Positions 39,208 through 48,472 of a DNA stretch of 64,000 bases are shown here, piece after piece. Position 1 is the stretch's first letter. Every line of letters starts with the position of its first letter. Both the position numbers and the translations under genes were made by a program. The DNA comes from Dyella amyloliquefaciens (GTDB taxonomy: Bacteria > Pseudomonadota > Gammaproteobacteria > Xanthomonadales > Rhodanobacteraceae): NCBI RefSeq assembly GCF_004296575.1, contig NZ_SAYT01000004.1:186001-250000 (forward strand), in the 5' to 3' direction. Under the pieces are notes generated by a model. It worked only from the letters and a program-made list of their open reading frames with translations. It did not search any database and was not told the DNA's origin.

Positions 39208-40553
39208 GGGGATTGCTCCGGTGGTTCAGGGGTGGTGACGGTGCCTTGAAGCGTGACGACCGAGGAAAGCTCGCCCGTCCCGCTGGTATCGGTGGGGGAA
39301 TCGGCCTGGGCCAGATCGCCCGTGTGACGGGTAACGCGCATGGCGAGCACCGTGCCGACCGCCAGCAGGCCGGCCGACAACACGAAGGCCAGGCCGGGCA
39401 AGTGGACGGGCGACGAAGGCGAGATGGAAAACGAGAACACCTGGGCGAACAGGAACGGGCCAAAAATGCCGGCGAAGCTCGCCAGGCTGCTGATCGCACC
39501 CTGCAGGCGGCCTTGTTCGGAAGGATCGACCTGATGCGTCATCAGCGACTGGATCGGCGGTTGCGAAAGGCCCCACAGTGCCATGAGGGGAATGCCGAGC
39601 AGGAACACCGTGCCGCTGCTGGCCAGGCCCATCGCCAGGAACGAGCCGATGCCGCACAACATGCCGCCGAGCATCAGCCGCCGCTCGCCGAACTTCGGCG
39701 CCAGCTTGCGGGTAAGCACGGCCTGCACGAACCCATCGCATGCACCCATCAGCATCAGCACGTAACCGACGGCCTGCGGACCCCAGCTGTAGCGGTAGTC
39801 CGCGTAGAGCACGAAGGTGGTCTGCAGCACGTAGTGCGCGAGGTAGACCAGGAACATCACCACCGCCAGGCCCATCACCAGCGGATAGCGGCGCACCAGC
39901 TTCAGCGAGCCCAGCGGATGCGCGCTGTGCATCTCGAAGCGCTTGGTGCGGCGTTCCTTCGGCAGCGATTCGGGCAATACGAACAGGCCGTACATGAAAT
40001 TGCAGGCAGCCAGCGCCGCAGCGACCCAGAACGGCAGGCGCAGGTGGATGTCGCCCAGGAAGCCGCCGAGGCCCGGACCGATGATGAAGCCCAGACCGAA
40101 CGCGCTGCCGAGGATGCCGTAGGCCGCGGCGCGCTTTTCCTTGGGCGTGATGTCGGCGATGTAGGCGTTGGCCGTGGTGAAGCTGGCCGCCGTCATGCCC
40201 AGCAGCACGCGGGCCAGGAACAGCAGCCACAGCGTGGGCGCCAGCGCGAGCACCACGAAGTCGATGGCCAGGCCCGCGTTGGAGATTAGGATGACCGGGC
40301 GGCGCCCGAACCGGTCCGACAGCGCCCCCTGCACCGGCGAAAACGCAAACTGCACGATGGCGAACACGGTGCCGAATACGCCCACCCACCAGGCCGCCCT
40401 GGCGATGCCGCCACCGGCCAGCTGTTCGATCAGGTGGGGCAGCACCGGAATGACGATGCCGAACGCGAGCATGTCCAGCACCACGGTGATGTAGATGAAC
40501 ACGAGCGCGGCCCGACGGCGCGGATGGAGCTCGTTGATGGTCGGCTGATCCAT
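39204..40553 (-). CDS. MFS transporter, TetA/DHA1-like
   Basis: A 449-residue transporter with 12 expected spans. VFIYITVVLDMLAFGIVIPVLP is the TetA-like first helix with its Asp, and SDRFGRRPVILISN is the MFS loop 2-3 motif; GLGFIIGPGLGGFLG is the antiporter motif C. It resembles class B/C tetracycline/H+ antiporters, but the xanthomonad chromosomal members are not shown to give resistance. The C-tail is long and Thr/Pro-rich. It overlaps the DUF1993 gene. Confidence 0.88.
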   Translation of the reverse strand: MDQPTINELHPRRRAALVFIYITVVLDMLAFGIVIPVLPHLIEQLAGGGIARAAWWVGVFGTVFAIVQFAFSPVQGALSDRFGRRPVILISNAGLAIDFVVLALAPTLWLLFLARVLLGMTAASFTTANAYIADITPKEKRAAAYGILGSAFGLGFIIGPGLGGFLGDIHLRLPFWVAAALAACNFMYGLFVLPESLPKERRTKRFEMHSAHPLGSLKLVRRYPLVMGLAVVMFLVYLAHYVLQTTFVLYADYRYSWGPQAVGYVLMLMGACDGFVQAVLTRKLAPKFGERRLMLGGMLCGIGSFLAMGLASSGTVFLLGIPLMALWGLSQPPIQSLMTHQVDPSEQGRLQGAISSLASFAGIFGPFLFAQVFSFSISPSSPVHLPGLAFVLSAGLLAVGTVLAMRVTRHTGDLAQADSPTDTSGTGELSSVVTLQGTVTTPEPPEQSP

Positions 40554-40667
40554 GGGCACGGGGTTCGCGGCGAAGGTCGAACCATAGCCGATTGCGCGTG
40601 ACGGGGCGTGTGCGGTGCGGCAGGCGTTTCCCCAGCCCTCAGGAAGAGATCGGTGAAGGCTCTTCCT

Positions 40668-40749
40668 GTAGGAGCGCACCCAGTGCGCGATCGGGAGGTT
40701 GCCGGGACCTTCGCTCCGTAGGCTTTTCGCGCACTGGGTGCGCTCCTAC
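40668..40749. repeat. REP family 1 inverted pair
   Basis: Forward unit 40668-40691 (GTAG, stem GCGCAC-CCA-GTGCGC) and inverted unit 40726-40749. Starts are 58 bp apart. It lies between the EF-hand gene and the MFS gene. Confidence 0.88.
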
Positions 40750-40786
40750 AAAGGCGGCTGGTGACGATTCGCCCGGTAAGATTTCG

Positions 40787-41110
40787 TCAACCTTGCGGCG
40801 GCTGGGTCAGCTCATGCGCGTCGAGATAGCCGTCGTGGTTGCGGTCCAGCTTGTGGAACTGGCGGCGCAGGTTGTCCTGGTATTGCTTGAGCGTGATCGG
40901 CTTGCCGTGCCCACCCGGCAGTTCATCGGCTTCCAGCACGCCATCGCCATTGCGATCGAGCCGCTGGAAGCCTTCGCTCAGGTGCGCCACGTACTCGGCC
41001 TCGCTCACGCGGCCGTCGCCATCGGTATCGAACAGTCGCAGGTACTCGGCCGGCGTGCTCTGCGCATGCACCAGTGCGGGCAGCAGAAACAGCAGGCCGA
41101 GGCGGCGCAT
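40787..41110 (-). CDS. Exported EF-hand calcium-binding protein
   Basis: A 107-residue protein with a signal peptide (MRRLGLLFLLPALVHA) and three full 12-residue EF-hand loops: Asp28-Glu39 (DTDGDGRVSEAE), Asp52-Glu63 (DRNGDGVLEADE) and Asp89-Glu100 (DRNHDGYLDAHE), each with the acidic ligands at 1, 3, 5 and 12. Calcium binding in the periplasm is expected. The ATG (41108-41110) starts 2 nt after the mksB stop, so it is probably the last gene of the condensin operon. A REP pair follows it. Confidence 0.85.
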   Translation of the reverse strand: MRRLGLLFLLPALVHAQSTPAEYLRLFDTDGDGRVSEAEYVAHLSEGFQRLDRNGDGVLEADELPGGHGKPITLKQYQDNLRRQFHKLDRNHDGYLDAHELTQPPQG

Positions 41111-41112
41111 GG

Positions 41113-43905
41113 TCAGGCGGCCTCGGTGCGACGGCGCAACACCGCCAGCGGCTGGGCCCAGGTGGCGCCGGGGCGGCGCTTGCTGGTCACCAGGGTGAGG
41201 TCGCTGGGCTGGAACACGTTGATGTTGTGCGTGGCCGGCGTGGTGAGGATGTACTGCGCGCGGGTGGACTTGAGGAACGCGCCCACCTTGTCGATGTTGA
41301 AGATGTCCAGGTGCGCGAACGGCTCGTCGATGAACACGAAGCCACCGGGGCGGTCCTCGTCCCGCATCAAAGCGACCAGCAACAGCAGCGACTTCATCAC
41401 CTGCTGGCCGCCGGATGCCTCGCCGTCGTCCATACCGATCCAGCCCTTCTTGTCGAACTCGAAGCGCACGTTGAGCCCGGCTTGCGCCAGCGCCAGGTCT
41501 TCGTTGGAGAGCTCCGGCAGTTCCGTTTCCACACCGATGCCCGCCAGATCGGCCAGCACCTTCAGGTTGCGCGCGTAGCGCTTCACCGTATTGCGGAGCA
41601 CGTTGAGGTACGCGCCGCGTGCCTCGTGCGTGATGCGGGCCGCGCGCTCCAGGTGCACGCGGCGACGCTGCAGGTCGCCCTTCAGGCCGTCATGGTCGTT
41701 GGCGTACTTGTCGCGCAGCGGAAGCACGCCATCGTCGGTTTCCCAGTGGCCTTCGTTGAGGCGGCGCTCGATGCGGTCGATCTCGCGACGCACGGCCGCG
41801 GGCGATTCATAGCGCTCGCGCAGCTCCAGCATGGCCTTGCGCGCGCGATGCACCGGACGCACATGGCTGCGTTTGTGGCGGAAGGCCTTCAGGCGGTCGA
41901 CCTGTTCGTTGCGGAACTGGGAGAACTGGCGCGCGCTGTCGGCCAGTTGCTGCTGTGCCTGGCGATGCTCGCGGGCCTCGTTGTCGCGCCGGCGAGAATT
42001 CTGCTGGCGCTTTTCGCGAACTGCTTCGTAGTGTGCTTCCGCGGCGGCATAGCTGTCGGCGCAACGCTGCACGTCATCCTGCAGCGCAGGTTGAGACTCG
42101 TGCGCGGCCGCGAACTCGTCGGCGCGGTCGGCCAGCTGGTTGCTGGCGTTGGCGCCGCGCAGCAGGCTTTCGGCGTCGCTGGCCTGCTCCTGGTAGGTCT
42201 TGCGCTTGTCGCCAATGGCGCGCAGCTGCTTCTCGATCTGTTGCAGGCGATCTTCGCCCTCGCGCAGCTGGCGCTCGCGCGCAGCACTGCCAAAGTAGAC
42301 ATCGTCCACGCCCAGGTGACGACCACCGCGGCGTTCGCGGAAATAGCCCTGCGGGGTGATCCAGTCCTGCTCCTTGCCCAGCTTCGCGCCGTCGGCCACG
42401 TCTTCGACGCGGCGGATGCGGTCGAGCTGGCGCAGCAGCCATTCCGGTGCGGGTGCGGTGAAGTCCACCACTTCCAGCAGCGAGCCACGCGTGGGTGCCG
42501 TGGTCGGCGCACGCTCGGCCACCACGAAGTGCTTGTAACGATGCTGCTCGCCCAGGCGCCACGCAGCTTCGCGATCGCGTGGATGATCGAGCAGCACGAC
42601 ATGGCGATAGCCAGCGAGCACGGCTTCCACAGCCGCCTGCCAGCGCGGCTCGCTGATCTCCACGATCTCGCTGAGCATGCTGTGGCCGATGCCCGCGTCG
42701 TCCAGCGCGCGGCGGAACGACTGCTCGAACTCCGGCGTATAGCGTTGACCGCGGCGCCAGGCCGCCAGCTGTGCGGTCAGCGTGGACAGCTGTTCGCGCA
42801 GGCGTGCCTCGTCGTTCTGCAGGCGACCGAGCTGGCTGCGCGCTTCCACGAGTTGCTTGCCCTGCTTTTCGTGATCGGCACCGTCCTGCTCGGAGACCAG
42901 CTTGCGCAGGTGCGCTTCCTGCTTGAGCAGGGTGGCATTCTCAGTTTCGGCACGGCGCGCCTCGTCCAGTTGCTGCTTGGCCTGCTGGCGGACCTGGTCG
43001 GCCACGTGTTGCTCGCCGCGCAGCGATTCCTCGCCCGCGTCCAGCGTCTGCAGTCCAAGCTGCAGTTCCACGTCGCGCGCCGACAGATCGCGACACTTGC
43101 GCTTGAGGCCGAGCAACTGCGGGCGCGCGCCGCGGATCGCGGCGTGCAGTTCTGCCAGTTCCGTCCGCGGCAGGGTCTCGGCCACCAGGTCGGTGTGCTC
43201 GTGCTTGAGCGCATCCCACTCCTGCCAGGAACGCACGCGGCCCTCGGCTTCCTGCAGGCTCACGCCGATCAGTGAAAGCTGGTGCTCCAGGCCGTGCAGT
43301 TCACGATCCGCTTCGGATTGTTCATTGCGCGCGCGCTGGTAATCCTCCAGCACGGTCTTGTCGCCGAACACGTCGAACACCAGGTCGAGCAGCGACTTCG
43401 GTGGCAGCTGGCACAACTTGTCGGTGGCGCCCTGTTCCAGCGTCAGCACGCGGCGGATCGCCTGCGACAGGCCGGCGCCTTCCAGGCGCACGCGGTACTC
43501 GCGCAGGCCAAGCCAGTCGTTGCGCGCCTCGATCTCATCGATGCTCACGTCACCGCCCAGCACCGAGTATTGGCGCTGCCATTCGCCGCCCTTCTTCTGG
43601 ATGCGCATGGCCAGCGTCACTTCGCTGTCCATGATCGGGAAGAACGGGCGCTCGCCGCGCGGGCCCGGCAGGTTGCCCACGCGGGCGCGCAGCCACGCGA
43701 AGGGCTTGCCGTTGTGGCGCAGGTAGCTCTTGTAGTCGCGGTTGCCGGCGCAGTCGATGGTGAGCAGGGTGCGCAGCGCATCCAGCAGGGTGGTCTTGCC
43801 CGAACCGTTGGGGCCGACCACGGTGACGATGTTGGTATCCAGCGGCAGGCTGAAGCGCTGCCAGTAGTCCCAGTGGATGACTTCGAGGCTGCGGAAATCA
43901 AACAT
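41113..43905 (-). CDS. mksB: SMC-like ATPase, MksB/JetC-type condensin subunit
   Basis: A 930-residue SMC/SbcC-like ATPase. Walker A GPNGSGKTT at residues 31-39 opens the N-terminal head. Two long coiled coils flank a globular hinge (about 430-560). The C-terminal head has the signature SGGQQ at 831 and Walker B FVFIDEP with Asp860 and Glu861. It should load DNA with kleisin and KITE partners encoded directly upstream, like MukB or MksB; it is clearly shorter than MukB (about 1480). The ATG at 43905 overlaps the mksE stop by 8 nt. Its stop is 2 nt before the EF-hand gene. Family assignment rests on motifs and gene order. Confidence 0.78.
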   Translation of the reverse strand: MFDFRSLEVIHWDYWQRFSLPLDTNIVTVVGPNGSGKTTLLDALRTLLTIDCAGNRDYKSYLRHNGKPFAWLRARVGNLPGPRGERPFFPIMDSEVTLAMRIQKKGGEWQRQYSVLGGDVSIDEIEARNDWLGLREYRVRLEGAGLSQAIRRVLTLEQGATDKLCQLPPKSLLDLVFDVFGDKTVLEDYQRARNEQSEADRELHGLEHQLSLIGVSLQEAEGRVRSWQEWDALKHEHTDLVAETLPRTELAELHAAIRGARPQLLGLKRKCRDLSARDVELQLGLQTLDAGEESLRGEQHVADQVRQQAKQQLDEARRAETENATLLKQEAHLRKLVSEQDGADHEKQGKQLVEARSQLGRLQNDEARLREQLSTLTAQLAAWRRGQRYTPEFEQSFRRALDDAGIGHSMLSEIVEISEPRWQAAVEAVLAGYRHVVLLDHPRDREAAWRLGEQHRYKHFVVAERAPTTAPTRGSLLEVVDFTAPAPEWLLRQLDRIRRVEDVADGAKLGKEQDWITPQGYFRERRGGRHLGVDDVYFGSAARERQLREGEDRLQQIEKQLRAIGDKRKTYQEQASDAESLLRGANASNQLADRADEFAAAHESQPALQDDVQRCADSYAAAEAHYEAVREKRQQNSRRRDNEAREHRQAQQQLADSARQFSQFRNEQVDRLKAFRHKRSHVRPVHRARKAMLELRERYESPAAVRREIDRIERRLNEGHWETDDGVLPLRDKYANDHDGLKGDLQRRRVHLERAARITHEARGAYLNVLRNTVKRYARNLKVLADLAGIGVETELPELSNEDLALAQAGLNVRFEFDKKGWIGMDDGEASGGQQVMKSLLLLVALMRDEDRPGGFVFIDEPFAHLDIFNIDKVGAFLKSTRAQYILTTPATHNINVFQPSDLTLVTSKRRPGATWAQPLAVLRRRTEAA

Positions 43906-44614
43906 CGTGGCTCGCCTCGCTGTCTTCGGATTCGTCGGACTCTTCGTACAGCGGCTCGTCGCTGTCGCCGATGTCCTCGCGCGGCGTGAGGCCGGCCAGC
44001 AGGTCGCCCAGCGCGCCATCGAGGATGCGTCGTGCGGTGCGCTCGTAATCGAACACCAGGTCGAGCAGCGGGCCTTCGGCCAGCTCGCCCTTGCGGCGGA
44101 TGATGAAGCCGTGGCGGCTCAGCACGCCGAGGTTGAAGTTCACGCGCGTCTTGCCGCCGAGGCGGTCGCCAAAGTCGGCCAGCAGGGTGCGTTCGGCCAC
44201 CACCGGCGACAGTGACGCATCCCGCGAGATGGGCTTGGCTTCGGCGAACATCTGCGTCTGCGAGGCGTCCGCTTCGGCCTGCTGGCGGTCCAGCTGGCGT
44301 TGGCGCTTGGGCAGCACGATCAGCGCCCACAGCACCACCAGTAGCGCCACGGCATCGCGGTCGAGCTGCAGCGTATTGGAGATCCAGCTGTCGCTGCCCC
44401 CGAACACGCTGCGCTCGGCGCTGCGCGTGATGGCCACGCCGATATAGGCGGAGTAGGGGTGTTCGCGCAGCTCCAGGCCCACCGCGGCGAGGCGGCGGTC
44501 CAGTTCTTCGCGGAAGGTTTCGTCGAGCAGCGCCTTGCGGGCCTGCGCGTCGTCGCGCGGCAGCCAGCGCTGCGACAGCAGGCGCGCGGTCAGCGCGGCG
44601 ATGTCGTCATGCAT
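43898..44614 (-). CDS. mksE: MksE/JetB-like KITE subunit of the condensin complex
   Basis: A 238-residue protein. The segment LREHPYSAYIGVAITRSAERSVFGG and the wHTH part FGDRLGGKTRVNFNLGVLSRHGFI fit the DUF4194/MksE-type KITE proteins, which bind the kleisin. A hydrophobic helix LLVVLWALIVLPKRQRQL lies in the middle. The C-terminus is acidic (SDEPLYEESDESEDSE). It overlaps the upstream kleisin gene and the downstream mksB by 8 nt each, so the three are translationally coupled. Confidence 0.72.
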   Translation of the reverse strand: MHDDIAALTARLLSQRWLPRDDAQARKALLDETFREELDRRLAAVGLELREHPYSAYIGVAITRSAERSVFGGSDSWISNTLQLDRDAVALLVVLWALIVLPKRQRQLDRQQAEADASQTQMFAEAKPISRDASLSPVVAERTLLADFGDRLGGKTRVNFNLGVLSRHGFIIRRKGELAEGPLLDLVFDYERTARRILDGALGDLLAGLTPREDIGDSDEPLYEESDESEDSEASHDV

Positions 44615-45902
44615 CGTTGGTTTCCTTGGGATGCAGGCGGCCCGCGCTTACCAGCGCGATCGCCGCCAGGCCTGGGTCCACCAGGCGGGGTTCAATTTCC
44701 AGCTGCAGCGGCAGACGTGCGAGATCGGCGGTCGGGCCCTGCAGGGCGGAGGACTCAGGGTCGCCGAGCAGGCCGAGCAGCGAGAGGCGATAGGCACTCA
44801 GCGCGTAGTCGTCGCCACGCAGCGCATCGCGCAGCTCCAGCGGTGTACTGACGGCGGCCAGTACGCCATGCCAGTCGAGCAACGGCGAGAGATCTTCCTC
44901 GTCGATCGGCAGGTCGTGCGTGGTGGGTGTTGCTTCGGCGCCGGGCAGCTCGGTGTTTTCGGCGGCGGCGCGTTCGCGCTCCAGCAGTTCGTATTCAGCC
45001 ACGTCGAGCGCGATCTGGTCCTGCACGAACGGTGGATGCAGCGGCAGCAGGTGCGCTTCGTCCGCGTGCTGGGCCAGCGTATCGGCGGTGAGCGAACGCA
45101 GCCAGGCCACCAGGTCGGACGAGGAGAGACCGGTGCGGCCCAGGTGCACGCGATGCTGGTCGATCTTGTTGAGCTCGCGCTGGAACACGCCGGCCTGGCG
45201 CAGCAGCGCACTTTGCGCGCGGCCCACGGCCTGGGCGAGTCGATGCGTGGAGGAGTCCAGGTCTTCGCTGTCGGCGATGGCGCTCACCACCTCGGTGCCT
45301 TTCTCCACCCAGGTCCACACCGATTCCAGGTGCAGGGCGGCGCGGCGGATGCGGTGCTCGGAGCCCGACAGCACGGCGCGGTCGAAATCTTCCTTCAGCT
45401 CGGACAGACGCGAAAGCAGGTGGCCCAGCTCGTCGGCCGAGATGCGACCCACGGCCTGGCCGGCCGCCAGCTGCGCGGTGATGTAGCCGAGGCCATCCTC
45501 ATCGTCGCGCTCGAATTCCAGCAGCGTGGACACGGCGGCCAGCGCCTTGCGGCCCAGCGGACTCACGCGGTAGCGCAGCGTCTCGCTGTCCCAGGTCAGC
45601 AGCTCGTGTTCCTTCAGGCGCTGCACCACGGTTTCCAACTTCACCGGTTCGACGAAGGCGAGCTGGTCGCGGATTTCCGCGGGCGTCCATTCCGGCGCAT
45701 GCGCGCGTGCACCTAGGGTGCGCAGCACCAGCAGGCGCAGCAGCACCTGGGCGTCGCCACCATGGAACAGCGCGCTGAAGGCGCGCAGCAGGGCACGACC
45801 GCGCAACAGCGGAAACACGGCCGGCAAGTCTTCGGCGGAGATACCTTCGCGCAGTACGTCCTGCAGGCGCTCGTCGGCGCCCGCGTTATCGATCGGCAAC
45901 AT
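44607..45902 (-). CDS. mksF: MksF/JetA-like kleisin subunit of the condensin complex
   Basis: A 431-residue protein. Winged-helix-like N-terminus (LLRAFSALFHGGDAQVLLRLLVLRTLG, ETVVQRLKEHELLTWD), a helical middle (LGHLLSRLSELKEDFDRAV), and a C-terminal domain. It has the size, order and pattern of the MksF/DUF3375-type kleisins that join the SMC heads. The ATG at 45902 is preferred to upstream starts, which would overlap folE. It lies 13 bp downstream of the folE stop. No MksG/JetD-type TOPRIM gene is found on either side. Confidence 0.7.
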   Translation of the reverse strand: MLPIDNAGADERLQDVLREGISAEDLPAVFPLLRGRALLRAFSALFHGGDAQVLLRLLVLRTLGARAHAPEWTPAEIRDQLAFVEPVKLETVVQRLKEHELLTWDSETLRYRVSPLGRKALAAVSTLLEFERDDEDGLGYITAQLAAGQAVGRISADELGHLLSRLSELKEDFDRAVLSGSEHRIRRAALHLESVWTWVEKGTEVVSAIADSEDLDSSTHRLAQAVGRAQSALLRQAGVFQRELNKIDQHRVHLGRTGLSSSDLVAWLRSLTADTLAQHADEAHLLPLHPPFVQDQIALDVAEYELLERERAAAENTELPGAEATPTTHDLPIDEEDLSPLLDWHGVLAAVSTPLELRDALRGDDYALSAYRLSLLGLLGDPESSALQGPTADLARLPLQLEIEPRLVDPGLAAIALVSAGRLHPKETNDA

Positions 45903-45915
45903 CAAGCGCGAGGCT

Positions 45916-46518
45916 TCAGCGGCCAGCGCCGTGGATGCCGATGAACTGCAGGAACTCCGCACGCGTGCGCGCGTCGTCGCGGAACGCACCGAGCATCTGG
46001 CTGGTGACCATCGACACGCCGCGCTTGTGTACGCCGCGCGTGGTCATGCATTCGTGGCTGGCATCGATCACTACGGCCACGCCGGCCGGGTGCAGGTTCT
46101 CCTGGATGCACTGGGCAATCTGCGCGGTGAGCTTTTCCTGCACCTGGAAGCGACGTGCATAGGCGTCCACCACGCGGGCCAGCTTGCTGATGCCCACCAC
46201 GCGGTTGGTCGGCAGGTAGCCCACGTGGGCGCGGCCGATGATCGGCGCCATGTGGTGCTCGCAATGGCTTTCGAACTCGATGTCGCGCAGCACGACCATT
46301 TCGTCGTAGCCGGCCACTTCCTCAAAGGTGCGGCGCAGGTATTCGCCCGGATCGACGTCGTAGCCGGAGAACCAATCCTTGTACGCCTTCACCACGCGCT
46401 TGGGCGTATCGAGCAGACCTTCACGGGCCGGATCCTCGCCCGACCAGCGCAGCAGGACGCGTACGGCCTCCTCGGCCTGTTCGCGGGTGACTTCGGTCGA
46501 CTCGTTGCGCTCGGTCAT
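45916..46518 (-). CDS. folE: GTP cyclohydrolase I
   Basis: A 200-residue enzyme that converts GTP to dihydroneopterin triphosphate for folate. Zinc ligands are in [12 protein letters not shown] and [30 protein letters not shown] is the substrate-site block. The start MTERNE at 46518 gives the usual length. It heads the minus-strand run folE-mksF-mksE-mksB-EF-hand, with no metabolic link apparent. Confidence 0.95.
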   Translation of the reverse strand: MTERNESTEVTREQAEEAVRVLLRWSGEDPAREGLLDTPKRVVKAYKDWFSGYDVDPGEYLRRTFEEVAGYDEMVVLRDIEFESHCEHHMAPIIGRAHVGYLPTNRVVGISKLARVVDAYARRFQVQEKLTAQIAQCIQENLHPAGVAVVIDASHECMTTRGVHKRGVSMVTSQMLGAFRDDARTRAEFLQFIGIHGAGR

Positions 46519-46697
46519 GCGGGTTCCTTCGGGTACGGCTTTTCGGACGCGCCAGTGTAACGCGGCCGTCAAGCTTTCGGCCGTGGGGACGATGCTTGTT
46601 TCGCTGGATCAATGACTTGGCTGCAGGTTCGGGTCGTGCTTACGGGGGACTGCCGCTGGCGGGTAGACTTCCTCCCGAGTCAAAGGGAGCGTTGGAT

Positions 46698-47549
46698 ATG
46701 AAGCTGGGAAGCTGGATGGGATGTTGCCTGCTGTCGCTTGCGGCGTTGGGTGCAGCGCACGCGCAAAGCGTGCGCAAGACGGCCGAAGCGAGCATGGTGC
46801 TGACGGGCACGGTGGACGTGAATCCGGATGGGAGCCTGCACGGCTACACCATCGACAAGCGCGAGCTGGTGCCGTCGGACGTGGCCGCCATCGTCGACAA
46901 GAACGTCTCGCGCTGGACCTTCAAGCTGTCGTCTCCGACGACCGAAGTGATCCATACCAAGATGAGCCTCCTGGTTCTGGCCAAGCCGATGGGAGACGAC
47001 AAGTACTCGGTGACCGTGTCGGGTTCGTCATTCGGCGAGAACGACGGAAGCAATGGCGAGTCGGTGAGTTACAAGTCGCATAAGCCGAACCCGACCTACC
47101 CCAAGGCAGCGGTGAGCGCGCGCGTCAGCGGTACGGCGTTCCTGCTGCTGCGCATCGGACGCGACGGCACCGTGGAAGAAGCTGTGGCAGAGCAGGTGAA
47201 CCTCGACCAGTACGGCACTGCCAATGAAATGCGCCAGTACCGCAAGATGCTGGCGGATGCCTCCCTGCTGGCCGCCAGGCAATGGACTTACAACGTGCCG
47301 ACCCACGGCAAGAGCGTCAACGACCCATACTGGCAGGTGCGCGTGCCAGTGAGCTTCAACCTGCTGCCGTTCGGCGAGCGACCCAAGGAAACCTATGGCC
47401 GCTGGCATGGCTACATCCCCGGTCCGCGCGAGACTCCTCCGTGGATCAGCCAGACCTTGCTGGGCGAAGCGCCGGATGCCATGCCGGACGATGGGCTGCA
47501 TGCCGGCAACTCGGCACTGCGCCTGGCCACGCCGCTGGGTGGGAGCTGA
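46698..47549 (+). CDS. Exported protein with TonB C-terminal-like domain
   Basis: A 283-residue exported protein. Signal peptide MKLGSWMGCCLLSLAALGAA; a first domain of unknown fold (residues 25-130); then HKPNPTYPKAAVSARVSGTAFLLLRIGRDGTVEEAVAE, the TonB C-terminal beta pattern, ending WQVRVPVSFNLLP. The N-terminus is cleavable, not a membrane anchor as in true TonB, so it may be a periplasmic TonB-CTD protein rather than an energy transducer. The ATG at 46698 follows AAAGGGAGC. Confidence 0.72.
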   Translation: MKLGSWMGCCLLSLAALGAAHAQSVRKTAEASMVLTGTVDVNPDGSLHGYTIDKRELVPSDVAAIVDKNVSRWTFKLSSPTTEVIHTKMSLLVLAKPMGDDKYSVTVSGSSFGENDGSNGESVSYKSHKPNPTYPKAAVSARVSGTAFLLLRIGRDGTVEEAVAEQVNLDQYGTANEMRQYRKMLADASLLAARQWTYNVPTHGKSVNDPYWQVRVPVSFNLLPFGERPKETYGRWHGYIPGPRETPPWISQTLLGEAPDAMPDDGLHAGNSALRLATPLGGS

Positions 47550-47557
47550 GTAGCCCC

Positions 47558-48418
47558 TTAGACTGGCGCTGCTCGAAACACCGCAATCCGGTTGGCCTCG
47601 CTGGGGCCAACCGCTGTCAACCACGCTTCGGATTCGACCACGCTCGTGCACGGACCGAACGTGATGATCCGGATGGAACGACGTTCCGATTCGCGGCGCA
47701 ACGCATCGAGCACGCCGCGCAGGATCGCACCGGTGAACGGCGTATAGAGATAGAACACGGTGCCGCGGGACAGGTCCGCATCGCGGACGTCCTTCGCCTC
47801 GAAGGTCACTCTGTCGAGGTGCAACGATTCGGCGCAGCGTTGCGCCAGCCGGGCGTAGATCCGCTCCCGTTCGATGCCGACGCAATGCGCGCCGCTCAGA
47901 ATGGCAACCAGCATCGGCACGTGCCCGAGGCCCGAGCCCAGATCGACAAGAACGTCGCCGTCCGTGAGGCCTGCGCGCTCCACCAGGTCAAAGATGTGCC
48001 GCACCGGCGTCGGTTGATAGAACACCATGCCGGGTTCCAGCGGGGCGATCCCGTCGGCTGGTTCGTCGAAGGCGAGGACGTCACCGATCAGTGCATCGAG
48101 GTGGTCGTAACCCTCAGCGGCGTCGATGTCGCCCCCGGGCGACCAGTGACGCAAGGCCTGCATGCCAATGCCGCGCCTGATCTCTGTGCGAATCGTTTCG
48201 CAGAGCTGCCGCTGGGCGCCGAATAGTCGCGCAAGCAGGGCTTTTGCCCGCTCATGCAGAGGATCGGATTCCGGGGCGTCTTCCAGCCATTCCTCCAGCC
48301 ATTCGATCGCGCGGATGCGCTCGCGCAACGCGCCGGGCGGCTCGAGCGAGCGATCCCGTTCGAGCGCATCGATCAGCGCATGGGAGGTATCTGGCGTCGG
48401 TGGCGCGTCATGGGTCAT
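47558..48418 (-). CDS. SAM-dependent methyltransferase-like protein
   Basis: A 286-residue protein. Residues 1-130 are a helical N-domain; then GMVFYQPTPVRHIFDLVE and VLVDLGSGLGHVPMLVAIL, a class I SAM motif I, with CVGIERERIY as the motif II acid and TVFYLYTPFTGAILRGVL as motif IV. The pattern is similar to DOT1-like/class I methyltransferases without a known target. It is convergent with the TonB-like gene, 8 bp apart. Confidence 0.75.
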   Translation of the reverse strand: MTHDAPPTPDTSHALIDALERDRSLEPPGALRERIRAIEWLEEWLEDAPESDPLHERAKALLARLFGAQRQLCETIRTEIRRGIGMQALRHWSPGGDIDAAEGYDHLDALIGDVLAFDEPADGIAPLEPGMVFYQPTPVRHIFDLVERAGLTDGDVLVDLGSGLGHVPMLVAILSGAHCVGIERERIYARLAQRCAESLHLDRVTFEAKDVRDADLSRGTVFYLYTPFTGAILRGVLDALRRESERRSIRIITFGPCTSVVESEAWLTAVGPSEANRIAVFRAAPV

Positions 48419-48472
48419 GGCGCGCGCATGCTGCCACGCGACGGCGAGTCGTGGGTGAACAGCATGAAGTCA

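Noticed and set aside
39204-40553. Acquired tetracycline resistance gene
   Set aside because: Base composition and neighbours are chromosomal, and no mobile element flanks it; TetA-like MFS genes are common in this order without proven resistance.
40787-46518. Complete Wadjet (JetABCD) defence system
   Set aside because: Only three of the four components are seen; no JetD/MksG-like TOPRIM gene lies between the MFS and TonB-like genes.
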